From positions 1 to 41,836 of the forward strand of contig CAJQNG010000099.1 in NCBI GenBank assembly GCA_905479635.1: a stretch of DNA of 41,836 nt, read 5' to 3'. Positions 17,792-26,140 of the stretch are shown one piece after another. The DNA comes from an uncultured Boseongicola sp. (GTDB lineage: Bacteria > Pseudomonadota > Alphaproteobacteria > Rhodobacterales > Rhodobacteraceae). Numbering within the stretch: position 1 is the stretch's first letter; every line of letters begins with the position of its first letter. A program made the position numbers and the translations under genes. Under the pieces are notes generated by a model. That model did no database searches and was not told the origin of the DNA. It saw nothing but the letters and a program-made list of their open reading frames with translations.

Positions 17792-18853
17792 CTATGAGCG
17801 CAGCTTCGCGGCCGAAGGTATTAGCGGGCCGGTGGATTGGCCGATTGTCAGTTCGGCTTCCATTAGGGTTTGCATGGGGCCCTCGTTGCGCAGACCTTCC
17901 TCGCGGCGGCGGATGATTTCGAGAAGCATCGCCGCACAACGCTGTCCGGCCTCGCGGACCGAAGATCGCACGGCGGTGAATAGTGGAACATCACCCGTAT
18001 TGCGGAAATAGGACAAGTCGTCGTCGTGGATCACGATTGACACGTCCCGTCCAAACACAAGCCCGGCTTTGTTTATGGCACGACGCACACCAATGGCCGG
18101 GATGATCGAAGAAACCACAAAAGCGGTAGGAGGGTTTGATGTTGAGAGCATCCTGCGCGCGACTTCAAAGCCGTAGTTCTCAGTCATCTCATCATGGGCA
18201 ATCAATTCCGGGTCCGCGGCAATACCGCGCTCCAATAGGGCGCGCGTGTAGCCGTCGTTGCGGCGGTGGGCGAAGTCCATCGTGGCAAGGCCGTTCAGCA
18301 GCGCTATGCGGCGATGGCCAAGATCAAGGAGAAGGCCGGTGGCGCGCTCAAAGGCGCGGCGGTTGTTTACATCAAGCCAGTTGTAGGCGCCGATGATGCC
18401 ACTTGAGCGGCCATGCACCACGAAGGGGATGTCGAGGTCCTGAAGCATTGGGATCCGTGTGTCGGTGAGGGTAGGCGCTTGCACGATCAGGCCGTCGACG
18501 ACCTGCCGGGTCGCGATATCGCGGTAAACGCGCTCGTGATCCGAATCAGCAACCACCGACAAAAGCAGGTCGTAACCGGCCCGAGAGTATTCCTCGCCTG
18601 CACCCGCAATAAAATCCGCGAAAATCGGGTTCACCATTTCATGCTTGCTGGATACCGGCACAACATGGGCGATCGTCATGGAACGCCCTGTAGCCAGGCT
18701 CTTGGCGCGTGTGTTTGGGCGATAGCTATGCGCCTCAGCTGCTTTGCGCACTTTGTGGCGGGTGGCTTCGCTGACCTCGGGATAGCCGTTAAGCGCGCGG
18801 CTGACAGTGGTCTGCGACAGACCGAGCTTTTCTGACAGTTGCTTCAAATTCAT
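17792..18853 (-). CDS. aglR: LacI-family regulator of the alpha-glucoside operon (AglR)
   Basis: DNA-binding repressor. 353 aa from the ATG at 18853-18851, giving the canonical MNLKQLSEKLGLSQTTVSRA helix-turn-helix; the frame is open for 12 residues upstream. LNGYPEVSEATRHKV is the hinge-proximal part, followed by a periplasmic-binding-protein-like effector domain (HGRSSGIIGAYNWLDVNNRR; LGHRRIALLNG; MTENYGFEVARRML). It is divergent from aglEFGAK. One palindromic operator lies 15-28 bp before its own start and a second upstream of aglE, so it should repress itself and the transport operon until a glucoside signal binds. Symbol assigned from context. Confidence 0.9.
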   Translation of the reverse strand: MNLKQLSEKLGLSQTTVSRALNGYPEVSEATRHKVRKAAEAHSYRPNTRAKSLATGRSMTIAHVVPVSSKHEMVNPIFADFIAGAGEEYSRAGYDLLLSVVADSDHERVYRDIATRQVVDGLIVQAPTLTDTRIPMLQDLDIPFVVHGRSSGIIGAYNWLDVNNRRAFERATGLLLDLGHRRIALLNGLATMDFAHRRNDGYTRALLERGIAADPELIAHDEMTENYGFEVARRMLSTSNPPTAFVVSSIIPAIGVRRAINKAGLVFGRDVSIVIHDDDLSYFRNTGDVPLFTAVRSSVREAGQRCAAMLLEIIRRREEGLRNEGPMQTLMEAELTIGQSTGPLIPSAAKLRS

Positions 18854-18867
18854 ACAGCTGATCATTA

Positions 18868-18881
18868 TCAAAGCGCTTTGA
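18868..18881. promoter_or_regulatory. LacI-type operator next to aglR
   Basis: The perfect palindrome TCAAAGCGCTTTGA has the central CGCTTTG-type symmetry of LacI-family operators. It lies 15 bp upstream of the aglR start codon, a position expected for autorepression. Confidence 0.8.
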
Positions 18882-18993
18882 AACTTCAACCGTAGATACG
18901 AATAATCCCTATTATTCAGTCAAACACGACCTATTTGTTTCCGCGCGTAAATTTGCGGTCTTAGGAAATAAATGCGATTTTTACGACGTTTGA

Positions 18994-18999
18994 TTGACA
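18994..18999 (+). promoter_or_regulatory. Candidate -35 element for aglE
   Basis: TTGACA matches the sigma-70 consensus and lies 32 bp before the aglE-side operator. The -10 box at about 19017-19022 (GAAATT) is poor, so this is only a candidate. The operator would then fall just downstream of the start of transcription. Confidence 0.4.
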
Positions 19000-19030
19000 T
19001 TTGAATAACGATCAGCGAAATTCGCGGCAG

Positions 19031-19044
19031 TCAAAGCGCTTTGG
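19031..19044. promoter_or_regulatory. LacI-type operator upstream of aglE
   Basis: TCAAAGCGCTTTGG is identical to the aglR-proximal operator except for the last base. It lies 65 bp before the aglE start. The centres of the two operators are 163 bp apart, which would allow a repression loop. Confidence 0.8.
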
Positions 19045-19108
19045 AAGTTTGGTGAAAAGCCAAATTAGCCCTTGCGTAACCCAACTTGTGCTTTCTGGGA
19101 GGAAATCA

Positions 19109-20467
19109 ATGAAAAAGACACTTTATACCGGTGTGGCTGTCGCTGCATTGACGGCTGGCTCGGCATTTGCCGACGGTCACCTTACATTCACGCCTGGTGA
19201 AGGCCCCTTCAGTTGGGACAGCTATAGCGCATGGGCTGAATCCGCGCCTGACCTCAGCGGTCAGACCGTTACGGTCAGCGGCCCTTGGCTTCAGCCAGAA
19301 GATGCCGTCTTCCGCAGCGTGATCGCTTATTTCGCAGAAGCCACTGGAGCTGAAGCAATTTACACCGGTTCGGACTCGTTTGAGCAGCAGATCGTTGTGG
19401 ACGCCGAAGCAGGTGCCGCGCCAAACATCGCGGTGTTCCCGCAGCCCGGTTTGGCTTCGGACATGGCCGCGCGCGGTCTTTTGACACCGCTGCCAGCTAG
19501 CATGGGCGACTTCGTGGCAGAGAACTATGGCGCGGGTCAGTCCTGGGTTGATCTGGGCACTTTTGCAGATGCCGACGGCAACGATCAGTTATTTGGCTTC
19601 TTTTACAACGTCAATGTGAAGTCGCTTGTTTGGTTCGTACCTGAGAACTTTGAAGATTCAGGGTACGAAGTCCCAACAACTATGGAAGAGCTTCGTGCGT
19701 TGACCGAGGAGATCGTGGCAGACGGCGAAACTCCGTGGTGCATTGGTCTGGGTTCCGGTGCGGCGACCGGCTGGCCAGCAACCGACTGGGTCGAAGACAT
19801 CATGCTACGCACACAGCCTGCTGACGTCTACGACGCTTGGACAACCAACGAAATTCCGTTCAACGACGCGCGCGTCGTTGCGGCGATCGAGGAGTTCGGT
19901 TGGTTTGTTGGGGACGACGACAAAGTTGCCGGTGGCGCCGGTGCAGTTGCATCGACCGACTTCCGCGACAGCCCAAAGGGTCTCTTTTCAGCGCCAGCGC
20001 AGTGCTACATGCACCGTCAGGCTTCGTTCGTGCCCGCTTTCTTTCCTGAAGGTATCGAGTTCGGTGAAGACGTAGATTTCTTCTACTTCCCATCTTACGC
20101 CTCCAAGGACCTGGGCAACCCGGTTCTGGGCGGTGGCACAGTGATGTCGATCACGGATCCTTCGGATGCGTCTAACGCGCTGATGGAATTCCTTCAGCTG
20201 CCGCTGGCACACGAAGTATTCATGGCACAGTCGGGCTTCCTGACACCGCACAAGGGCGTCAACCTGGACGCTTATCTAAACGACGCGCTGCGCGGTCAGG
20301 GTGAGATCCTGATCAACGCAACAACCTTCCGGTTTGACGGTTCTGACCTGATGCCGGGCGGCGTTGGCGCAGGGTCGTTCTGGACAGGGATGGTCGACTA
20401 CACAAGCGGTAAGGACGCCCAGACTGTTGCTGACGAAATCCAGAAAAGCTGGGACGCTCTGAAGTAA
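19109..20467 (+). CDS. aglE: Alpha-glucoside ABC transporter, periplasmic binding protein AglE
   Basis: Captures alpha-glucosides (sucrose, maltose, trehalose type) in the periplasm for AglFGK. 452 aa from the ATG at 19109, preceded by GGGAGGAA. The in-frame upstream extension from 19001 covers the operator and is not coding. A Sec signal MKKTLYTGVAVAALTAGSAF is likely cut after Ala21 (SAFA before DG). The mature part has LSGQTVTVSGPWLQPEDAVF, VPENFEDSGYEVPTTMEEL and GETPWCIGLGSGAATGWPAT, as in AglE and related family 1 binding proteins. First gene of aglEFGAK. A hairpin after its stop may raise its expression over the downstream genes. Confidence 0.94.
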   Translation: MKKTLYTGVAVAALTAGSAFADGHLTFTPGEGPFSWDSYSAWAESAPDLSGQTVTVSGPWLQPEDAVFRSVIAYFAEATGAEAIYTGSDSFEQQIVVDAEAGAAPNIAVFPQPGLASDMAARGLLTPLPASMGDFVAENYGAGQSWVDLGTFADADGNDQLFGFFYNVNVKSLVWFVPENFEDSGYEVPTTMEELRALTEEIVADGETPWCIGLGSGAATGWPATDWVEDIMLRTQPADVYDAWTTNEIPFNDARVVAAIEEFGWFVGDDDKVAGGAGAVASTDFRDSPKGLFSAPAQCYMHRQASFVPAFFPEGIEFGEDVDFFYFPSYASKDLGNPVLGGGTVMSITDPSDASNALMEFLQLPLAHEVFMAQSGFLTPHKGVNLDAYLNDALRGQGEILINATTFRFDGSDLMPGGVGAGSFWTGMVDYTSGKDAQTVADEIQKSWDALK

Positions 20468-20490
20468 TTGCGCTTTCATAAACTCGAAGC

Positions 20491-20510
20491 CTCCGGCCAA
20501 CGCGCCGGGG
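20491..20510 (+). terminator. Intercistronic stem-loop between aglE and aglF
   Basis: CTCCGGC (20491-20497) pairs with GCCGGGG (20504-20510), with one T-G wobble, around the loop CAACGC. There is no U tract. It is more likely a partial terminator or a 3'-end stabiliser for the aglE message than a full stop, as is known between binding protein and permease genes of maltose-type operons. Confidence 0.5.
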
Positions 20511-20573
20511 ACTTTCAGATACGAAACACAATAAGAAAACTACTTTGCTGAAACAGCGTTAGGGAGGGGTCCG

Positions 20574-21809
20574 ATGAATCCGGCATTACTGGGTCTCGTG
20601 ACAATTATCGTCGGTGTTGGCGGTTGCCTTGGGTACTTCTACTTTTCCAATATGATCCTCGATAAGTTCATCTTCCCGGCGACGGGACCGAACAGAGGTC
20701 GAAACATCAACCGTGCCAATCAGGTTCGTCCTTGGTTGTTCCTGTTTCCCGCAATTTTCGCGCTTGGGCTCTATCTTGCATATCCGGTGTTCGAGACGCT
20801 TCGTCTGTCTTTGACCGACCGGTCGCAGGATGATGCCTTTGTTGGCCTTGCGAACTACCAGCAGATGTTCTCAGAAACCAAATTCTGGGAAGCCATGCGC
20901 AACAACATGCTGTGGCTGATCGTTGTGCCTGCGGCCTCGACCGCGTTCGGCCTTCTGGCAGCGCAGCTGACGGACCGTATCGCCTGGGGCGCTGCGGCGA
21001 AGTCAATGATTTTCATGCCGATGGCGATCTCGTTTGTAGGCGCGTCGGTGATCTTTAAGTTGATTTACGACACACGGCCGGAAGACCAGAACCAGATCGG
21101 CGTTCTGAACGCAGTCTGGCTCCAATTTGAAGGCGGCGCGGGTTCGTTCATGTTCCTGAAGCTGCTGCCGCTTTTGATCGTTGCATCGTTTGGAGCCATC
21201 GTAGCCTATGTCGGCTATATTCTGCTAAAGCCATTTATCACTGCAGGCGAGAAGCCCGGCGGCGCGGGCTTTATCGTGGTACGCCTGATTGGTATCGCTG
21301 TGGCGGCCTGGCTGGTTCTTACGTCCATTGGATCCTTGTTCGGGATCGTGACGACGACCTTGCCGTATGGCGAGCCGCAGACCTGGCTGACGTTGCCGTT
21401 CTATAACAGCTTCTTTCTGATGGTTGTATTGATCTGGATCCAAACAGGCTTTGCCATGGTGATCTTGTCGGCAGCGCTTCGCGGAATCCCTGAAGAGACC
21501 ATTGAGGCCGCGGTTATCGACGGCGCAAACCCGTTCCAGATCTTCTTTAAGATCAAGGTTCCGCAGATCATGCCGACGATTGTCGTGGTCTGGACCACCA
21601 TCACCCTGACGGTTCTTAAGGTCTTTGACATCGTGTTCGCGATGACCAACGGCCAGTGGGAAACGCAAGTTTTGGCCAATTACATGTTCGACAAGTTGTT
21701 CCGTGCGAACGACTGGGGCGTTGGTTCGGCCAGTGCAATCATCATCATGTTGCTGGTGTCACCGATCCTTATTTGGAATGTGTACAACGCCCGCAAAGAA
21801 ATGCGCTGA
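20574..21809 (+). CDS. aglF: Alpha-glucoside ABC transporter permease AglF, with an extra membrane segment
   Basis: Inner-membrane permease of the MalF/AglF family, 411 aa. Start ATG 20574 with GGGAGGGG nearby. Seen: an N-terminal membrane helix (about 5-27), WLFLFPAIFALGLYLAYPVF (54-73), SLTDRSQDDAFVGLANYQQM, further helices and the ATPase-contacting EAA loop at 311-332 (EAAVIDGANPFQIFFKIKVP). Between IGVLNAVWLQFEGG (175-188) and GEPQTWLTLPFYN (266-278), segments that I recall as adjacent in other AglF proteins, there are about 76 extra residues with two likely helices (about 194-218 and 233-258). The frame is uninterrupted. It works with AglG and AglK. Confidence 0.92.
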   Translation: MNPALLGLVTIIVGVGGCLGYFYFSNMILDKFIFPATGPNRGRNINRANQVRPWLFLFPAIFALGLYLAYPVFETLRLSLTDRSQDDAFVGLANYQQMFSETKFWEAMRNNMLWLIVVPAASTAFGLLAAQLTDRIAWGAAAKSMIFMPMAISFVGASVIFKLIYDTRPEDQNQIGVLNAVWLQFEGGAGSFMFLKLLPLLIVASFGAIVAYVGYILLKPFITAGEKPGGAGFIVVRLIGIAVAAWLVLTSIGSLFGIVTTTLPYGEPQTWLTLPFYNSFFLMVVLIWIQTGFAMVILSAALRGIPEETIEAAVIDGANPFQIFFKIKVPQIMPTIVVVWTTITLTVLKVFDIVFAMTNGQWETQVLANYMFDKLFRANDWGVGSASAIIIMLLVSPILIWNVYNARKEMR

Positions 21810-21823
21810 GGAGGCTAGAGGTT

Positions 21824-22984
21824 ATGAACAGTATAGCTGGTACCAAATCGAGCCTCACTTGGGCAGTTCACATCTCGGTGGTGTTCCTTGTTGCCCTTTG
21901 GATGTTCCCGACTGTGGGTCTTTTGGTGTCGTCGTTTCGCACGACGGATCAGATCTCGTCTAGCGGTTGGTGGAAATCTATGTTCCCGACGGAGCAAACT
22001 ATTCAGTTGCGTACAGGCGGCGCATCTGCGGCGGTTCAGGACGGCGGCCTCTACGTGGTCGAGGGAAACATCTTGACCGACGAAGGGGGGCCGGGCACTG
22101 GGTCTGAACCGGTGGCTTTCGGTGTCTCGTCGCGCGAAATCGGCGCCTTTCAGATCGGCGATACCGCCGAGTTTTCGGATGGTGCGGAAACCCTGACGCT
22201 GAACGCTGACGGGGCCTACCGCTACACAAGCGTTGAAGAACCGGGCCGTCGTGGTCAGCGGGTCTTTTTGACGGCTGTTACCCCGGCTCAAGCGACGCTT
22301 GATAACTACAAAACGATCCTGTTTAGCGGAACCGGGCAGGATAATATGGCCAAGGCGTTTTTCAACACGATGACTGTCACAGTCCCGGCGACGATCATCC
22401 CGATCGTCATCGCAGCTTTTGCCGCTTACGCATTGGCGTGGATGGATTTTCCGGGCCGCGCCCTGTTGATCGCTTTAGTGGTGGCGCTTTTGGTGGTGCC
22501 TTTGCAGTTGGCGCTTATCCCGCTCCTAAGGCTCCATCTGGGGATCGGCATAGGAAAGGGGTATCTTGGCGTTTGGTTAGCCCATACAGCCTTTGGTCTG
22601 CCGCTCGCGATTTACCTCCTCAGAAACTACATGGTCGGTTTGCCGCGCGATATTATCGAGAACGCTAAGGTTGACGGCGCGACGGATTTTCAAATCTTCA
22701 CCAAGATCATCCTTCCTCTGTCTTTCCCGGCGCTCGCGTCCTTCGCAATCTTCCAATTCCTGTGGACATGGAACGATCTGCTAGTCGCAAAGGTGTTCCT
22801 GATTGACGCAACTGGTTCCACCACGGTGATGACAAACCAGATTGTCGAACTTCTCGGGACACGAGGCGGCAACTGGGAAATCCTGGCGACGGCGGCCTTC
22901 GTGTCGATTTCGGTGCCTCTTGTCGTGTTCTTTGCGATGCAGCGGTATCTTGTGCGCGGCCTTCTGGCCGGTTCCGTCAAGTAG
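21824..22984 (+). CDS. aglG: Alpha-glucoside ABC transporter permease AglG
   Basis: Second permease subunit, 386 aa from the ATG at 21824 (MNSIAGTKSSLTWAVHISVV), which follows GAGGAGGC. The longer frame from 21656 reads through the aglF end. A first helix (about 13-37) is followed by a periplasmic region of about 120 residues (GWWKSMFPTEQTIQLRTGG through QATLDNYKTILF), then the helices typical of MalG-like permeases. The EAA-type loop reads ENAKVDGATDFQIFTKIILP. The C-terminus is RYLVRGLLAGSVK, a classical MalG-type ending. The large periplasmic loop is usual for AglG as I remember it. Starts 14 bp after aglF. Confidence 0.94.
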   Translation: MNSIAGTKSSLTWAVHISVVFLVALWMFPTVGLLVSSFRTTDQISSSGWWKSMFPTEQTIQLRTGGASAAVQDGGLYVVEGNILTDEGGPGTGSEPVAFGVSSREIGAFQIGDTAEFSDGAETLTLNADGAYRYTSVEEPGRRGQRVFLTAVTPAQATLDNYKTILFSGTGQDNMAKAFFNTMTVTVPATIIPIVIAAFAAYALAWMDFPGRALLIALVVALLVVPLQLALIPLLRLHLGIGIGKGYLGVWLAHTAFGLPLAIYLLRNYMVGLPRDIIENAKVDGATDFQIFTKIILPLSFPALASFAIFQFLWTWNDLLVAKVFLIDATGSTTVMTNQIVELLGTRGGNWEILATAAFVSISVPLVVFFAMQRYLVRGLLAGSVK

Positions 22985-22999
22985 GGTAGGGCAAAGACA

Positions 23000-24664
23000 T
23001 TGGCCTTTCTTGACCCTTGGGTTGCGGACAAAACGCAAACTGCCTCCGATCCTGATTGGTGGCGTGGCGCGGTGATATATCAGATCTATCCGCGCTCGTA
23101 TCAAGACAGCAACGGCGACGGCATCGGCGATTTGTCGGGCATTATCCACCGCTTGCCGCATGTCGCATCGCTTGGTGTGGATGCAATCTGGATTTCGCCT
23201 TTCTTTACGTCACCGATGCTTGATTTCGGGTATGACGTATCGAACTACCGCGACGTAGATCCGATGTTCGGCTCTCTTGGTGACTTCGATGCGCTGTTAA
23301 GCCGTGCGCATGAGTTGGGCATCAAGGTGATGATTGACCTTGTGCTAAGCCACACGTCAGATCAGCACCCGTGGTTTCAGGAAAGCCGGTCCAGCCGCGA
23401 CAATCCCAAGGCAGATTGGTTCGTCTGGGCGGATGCAAAACCTGATGGTTCGCCGCCGAATAACTGGCTTTCGATCTTTGGTGGATCGGCGTGGGAATGG
23501 GACGGTCAACGGATGCAGTACTTCCTGCACAACTTTCTGACCCAGCAACCCGACCTGAACTTCCACAATCCGGATGTACGCGCCGAGTTGTTGGAGGTCA
23601 CGCGGTTCTGGCTTGATCGTGGTGTAGACGGGTTCCGGCTTGATACGGTGAACTTCTATTTCCACGATGACGAGCTGCGCGACAACCCGGCACTGCCTGC
23701 AAAAGAACGTTCAGACAAGATCGCGCCGTCGGTAAACCCTTACAATTTTCAGGATCATCTCTACGACAAGTCACGTCCCGAAAACCTTGATTTCCTAAAG
23801 GCCTTTCGCGCCATTCTTGATGAATACCCCGCGGCCACATCGGTCGGCGAAGTGGGGGATGCACAGCGTGGGGCCGAAATACAGGCGTCCTACACATCGG
23901 ACGGCGACAAGATCCATATGGCCTATGATTTCGATCTGTTGTCGAATGCCTATCCAACTGGCACCCGCGTAGCCGAGATCATGGACAAAGTGGCGACTGT
24001 GGGGCCGGATGGCTGGGGGTGTTGGGCCTATTCCAACCACGATGTGGTGCGCCATACCTCGCGCTGGAACCTTAGCGGTGAAGCGCATCGGGCCTATGCG
24101 GCGCTGTTGTTAAGTTTGCGTGGCACAGCCTGCCTGTATCAGGGCGAAGAGCTTGGCCTGACAGAGGCCTATGTTCCGTTTGAGGAGCTTCAGGACCCTT
24201 ATGGCAAGCGGTTCTGGCCAAAATTCAAAGGCCGCGATGGGTGTCGTACACCTATCCCGTGGAGTTCTGACCGCATTCATGGCGGCTTCTCGGATGGTCA
24301 GCCCTGGTTACCTGTCGCGATGGAGCACGTGCAAAACGCGGCCGACACGCAGGATGCGTCCGATACATCGATGCTGAATTTCTACCGCGACCTCATCGCA
24401 TTCCGCAAAGGCTACATGGCTTTGATGAAGGGTGAGTTCGACTTGGTAGAGGCACGTGACGATTTCATCTCGTTTGAGCGGCGCCACGGCAATGTCCGTA
24501 TGTTCTGTGCGTTTAACCTGTCTGACGACGCATGCGGGGTCACGTTACCTGACGGTGCTTGGTCGATTGAACACGATGCACCCTTCACCGCCGCCGAACC
24601 TGGCGCGGATGGAGATACAAAATTACCGCCTTGGCAGGCACTTTTTGCCACGGCTCAAGGATAA
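23000..24664 (+). CDS. aglA: Alpha-glucosidase AglA (glycoside hydrolase family 13)
   Basis: Cytoplasmic exo-acting enzyme that hydrolyses imported alpha-glucosides. 554 aa from a TTG at 23000, 15 bp after the aglG stop; no ATG precedes the conserved core DWWRGAVIYQIYPRSYQDSN (residues 19-38). GH13 motifs: DAIWISPFFTSPMLDFGYDV, DLVLSHTSDQHPWF (region I), GVDGFRLDTVNFYFHD with nucleophile Asp215, SVGEVGD with acid/base Glu284, and YSNHDVVRHTSRW with Asp348. This pattern fits oligo-1,6-glucosidase/alpha-glucosidase subfamilies. Its position inside the transporter operon couples import to hydrolysis. Linkage specificity is not readable from sequence. Confidence 0.95.
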   Translation: MAFLDPWVADKTQTASDPDWWRGAVIYQIYPRSYQDSNGDGIGDLSGIIHRLPHVASLGVDAIWISPFFTSPMLDFGYDVSNYRDVDPMFGSLGDFDALLSRAHELGIKVMIDLVLSHTSDQHPWFQESRSSRDNPKADWFVWADAKPDGSPPNNWLSIFGGSAWEWDGQRMQYFLHNFLTQQPDLNFHNPDVRAELLEVTRFWLDRGVDGFRLDTVNFYFHDDELRDNPALPAKERSDKIAPSVNPYNFQDHLYDKSRPENLDFLKAFRAILDEYPAATSVGEVGDAQRGAEIQASYTSDGDKIHMAYDFDLLSNAYPTGTRVAEIMDKVATVGPDGWGCWAYSNHDVVRHTSRWNLSGEAHRAYAALLLSLRGTACLYQGEELGLTEAYVPFEELQDPYGKRFWPKFKGRDGCRTPIPWSSDRIHGGFSDGQPWLPVAMEHVQNAADTQDASDTSMLNFYRDLIAFRKGYMALMKGEFDLVEARDDFISFERRHGNVRMFCAFNLSDDACGVTLPDGAWSIEHDAPFTAAEPGADGDTKLPPWQALFATAQG

Positions 24665-24679
24665 AAGAGGGAGGGTACT

Positions 24680-25807
24680 ATGGCTGATCTTCTGCTGACA
24701 GATATCGCCAAGTCATACGGAAGCGTTGAAGTTCTGAAGAACATCAACCTCGACATCAAGAAGGGCGAATTGATCGTCTTTGTCGGACCGTCGGGCTGTG
24801 GCAAGTCGACGTTGCTGCGCATGATTGCAGGGCTTGAGAAAATTACGGGCGGGGAATTGCGGATCGATGGGCAGGTCGTCAATGACGTGCCCCCAAGCGA
24901 GCGTGGCATTGCCATGGTGTTCCAGTCCTATGCGCTTTATCCGCATATGACGGTGCGCGAAAACATGCAGTTTGCATTGAAGATCGCTAAGAAATCGCCT
25001 GCTGAGATTGAAGAGCGGGTCGAGAAGTCTGCGAAGATTTTGCAGCTTCACAACCTTCTGGATCGCCTGCCTAAAGAGCTTTCGGGGGGTCAGCGTCAGC
25101 GGGTTGCCATTGGGCGTTCGATTGTGCGCGACCCAAAGGTCTATTTGTTTGACGAGCCTCTTTCGAACCTTGATGCAGCGTTGCGCGTGGCGACCCGGAT
25201 CGAGATTGCTCAGCTGAAAGAGGCGATGCCGGAATCGACTATGGTCTATGTGACCCACGATCAGGTCGAGGCGATGACGCTTGCGACGCGTATCGTGGTG
25301 CTTGCCGGTGGCGGCATTGCGCAAGTCGGTAGCCCGCTGGATTTGTACGAGCGCCCTGAGAACGAGTTTGTCGCACAGTTCATCGGATCACCTGCGATGA
25401 ACCTGATGCCGGGCAAGATCACCGGTACGGGCGAGCAGACCACGATCGAAGTCGATGGCGGCGGCATGGCGGTGTCGAATTATCCGTCCTTGCCCGAGGA
25501 TATGGGCAAAGCGGTCAATATCGGCGTGCGTCCTGAGGACTTTGTGGCGACACAAGGCGACCAGCAGCGGATTTACCGAGGCAAGGTAAACATTACCGAA
25601 GCGCTTGGCGAAGTGACGCTTTTGTATTTTGAGCCACAAGGCGAGAATGACCCCGTGATCGGAAAATTAGCCGGTATTCACAAAGGTTTACGCGGAAACG
25701 AGGTCGAGCTGACAGCGGAACCGGCGAAGGTTCATGTGTTCATGAACACCCAGTCGCTGTTGTACCGTGATCAAGAAATCAAGAATATTGCGACCAGGGG
25801 TCACTAG
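24680..25807 (+). CDS. aglK: Alpha-glucoside ABC transporter ATPase AglK
   Basis: ATP-binding subunit energising AglFG, a MalK/UgpC-type protein. 375 aa from the ATG at 24680, after GGGAGGG. Walker A is GPSGCGKST (about residues 37-45), the signature is LSGGQRQRVAIGRS, Walker B is VYLFDEPLSNLDA and the switch histidine is in YVTHDQVEAMTLATRI. The C-terminal 130 residues form the TOBE/regulatory domain (NIGVRPEDF; ITEALGEVTLLYFEPQGEND). Last gene of the operon, 15 bp after aglA, followed by a strong terminator. No defects seen. Confidence 0.95.
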   Translation: MADLLLTDIAKSYGSVEVLKNINLDIKKGELIVFVGPSGCGKSTLLRMIAGLEKITGGELRIDGQVVNDVPPSERGIAMVFQSYALYPHMTVRENMQFALKIAKKSPAEIEERVEKSAKILQLHNLLDRLPKELSGGQRQRVAIGRSIVRDPKVYLFDEPLSNLDAALRVATRIEIAQLKEAMPESTMVYVTHDQVEAMTLATRIVVLAGGGIAQVGSPLDLYERPENEFVAQFIGSPAMNLMPGKITGTGEQTTIEVDGGGMAVSNYPSLPEDMGKAVNIGVRPEDFVATQGDQQRIYRGKVNITEALGEVTLLYFEPQGENDPVIGKLAGIHKGLRGNEVELTAEPAKVHVFMNTQSLLYRDQEIKNIATRGH

Positions 25808-25833
25808 GGCTGCTTTTGCGCTTTTCGTGATTG

Positions 25834-25866
25834 ACGGCCCTGCCATTTGGTGGGGCCGTTTTTTTG
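25834..25866 (+). terminator. Rho-independent terminator of the aglEFGAK operon
   Basis: ACGGCCC (25834-25840) pairs with GGGCCGT (25853-25859), followed by a run of seven T. It begins 27 bp past the aglK stop. Confidence 0.9.
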
Positions 25867-25886
25867 ATTGATTGAGGGAGTAGGTG

Positions 25887-26076
25887 TGCTTTGAGCTTAT
25901 TCTGTTGAAGAACTCGATTGCCCGCCCGAGGATACCTCAAAGCCAGAACTCTGTTCTCAGTCGCCGCCGAAATGTTCGCCACTTTCGGCCCGTTGCGGTA
26001 TGGCATGAACGTTGTTCTCGGATTTATCCATGCTCTGTCCCTGCTAGGAGTTTTTCAAAAGAATAAGCTCAAAGCA
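25887..26076. mobile_element. 190-bp element with long terminal inverted repeats (MITE-like or deleted IS)
   Basis: TGCTTTGAGCTTATTCT at 25887-25903 has its exact reverse complement at 26060-26076. The match continues inward to 29 bp with two mismatches (TTGAA and AACTC blocks also pair). The interior is about 130 bp with no transposase-sized frame. Long imperfect inverted ends around a short core are typical of miniature inverted-repeat elements or internally deleted insertion sequences. No clear target duplication is visible. It sits between the agl terminator and the Imm8-like gene. The family is not recognised. Confidence 0.65.
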
Positions 26077-26140
26077 ATGTTTCAAAATTCGAGAATTCGA
26101 ATTGAGTCATGTGACATTCTGAGGAAAAGCCTCTTTAGCT

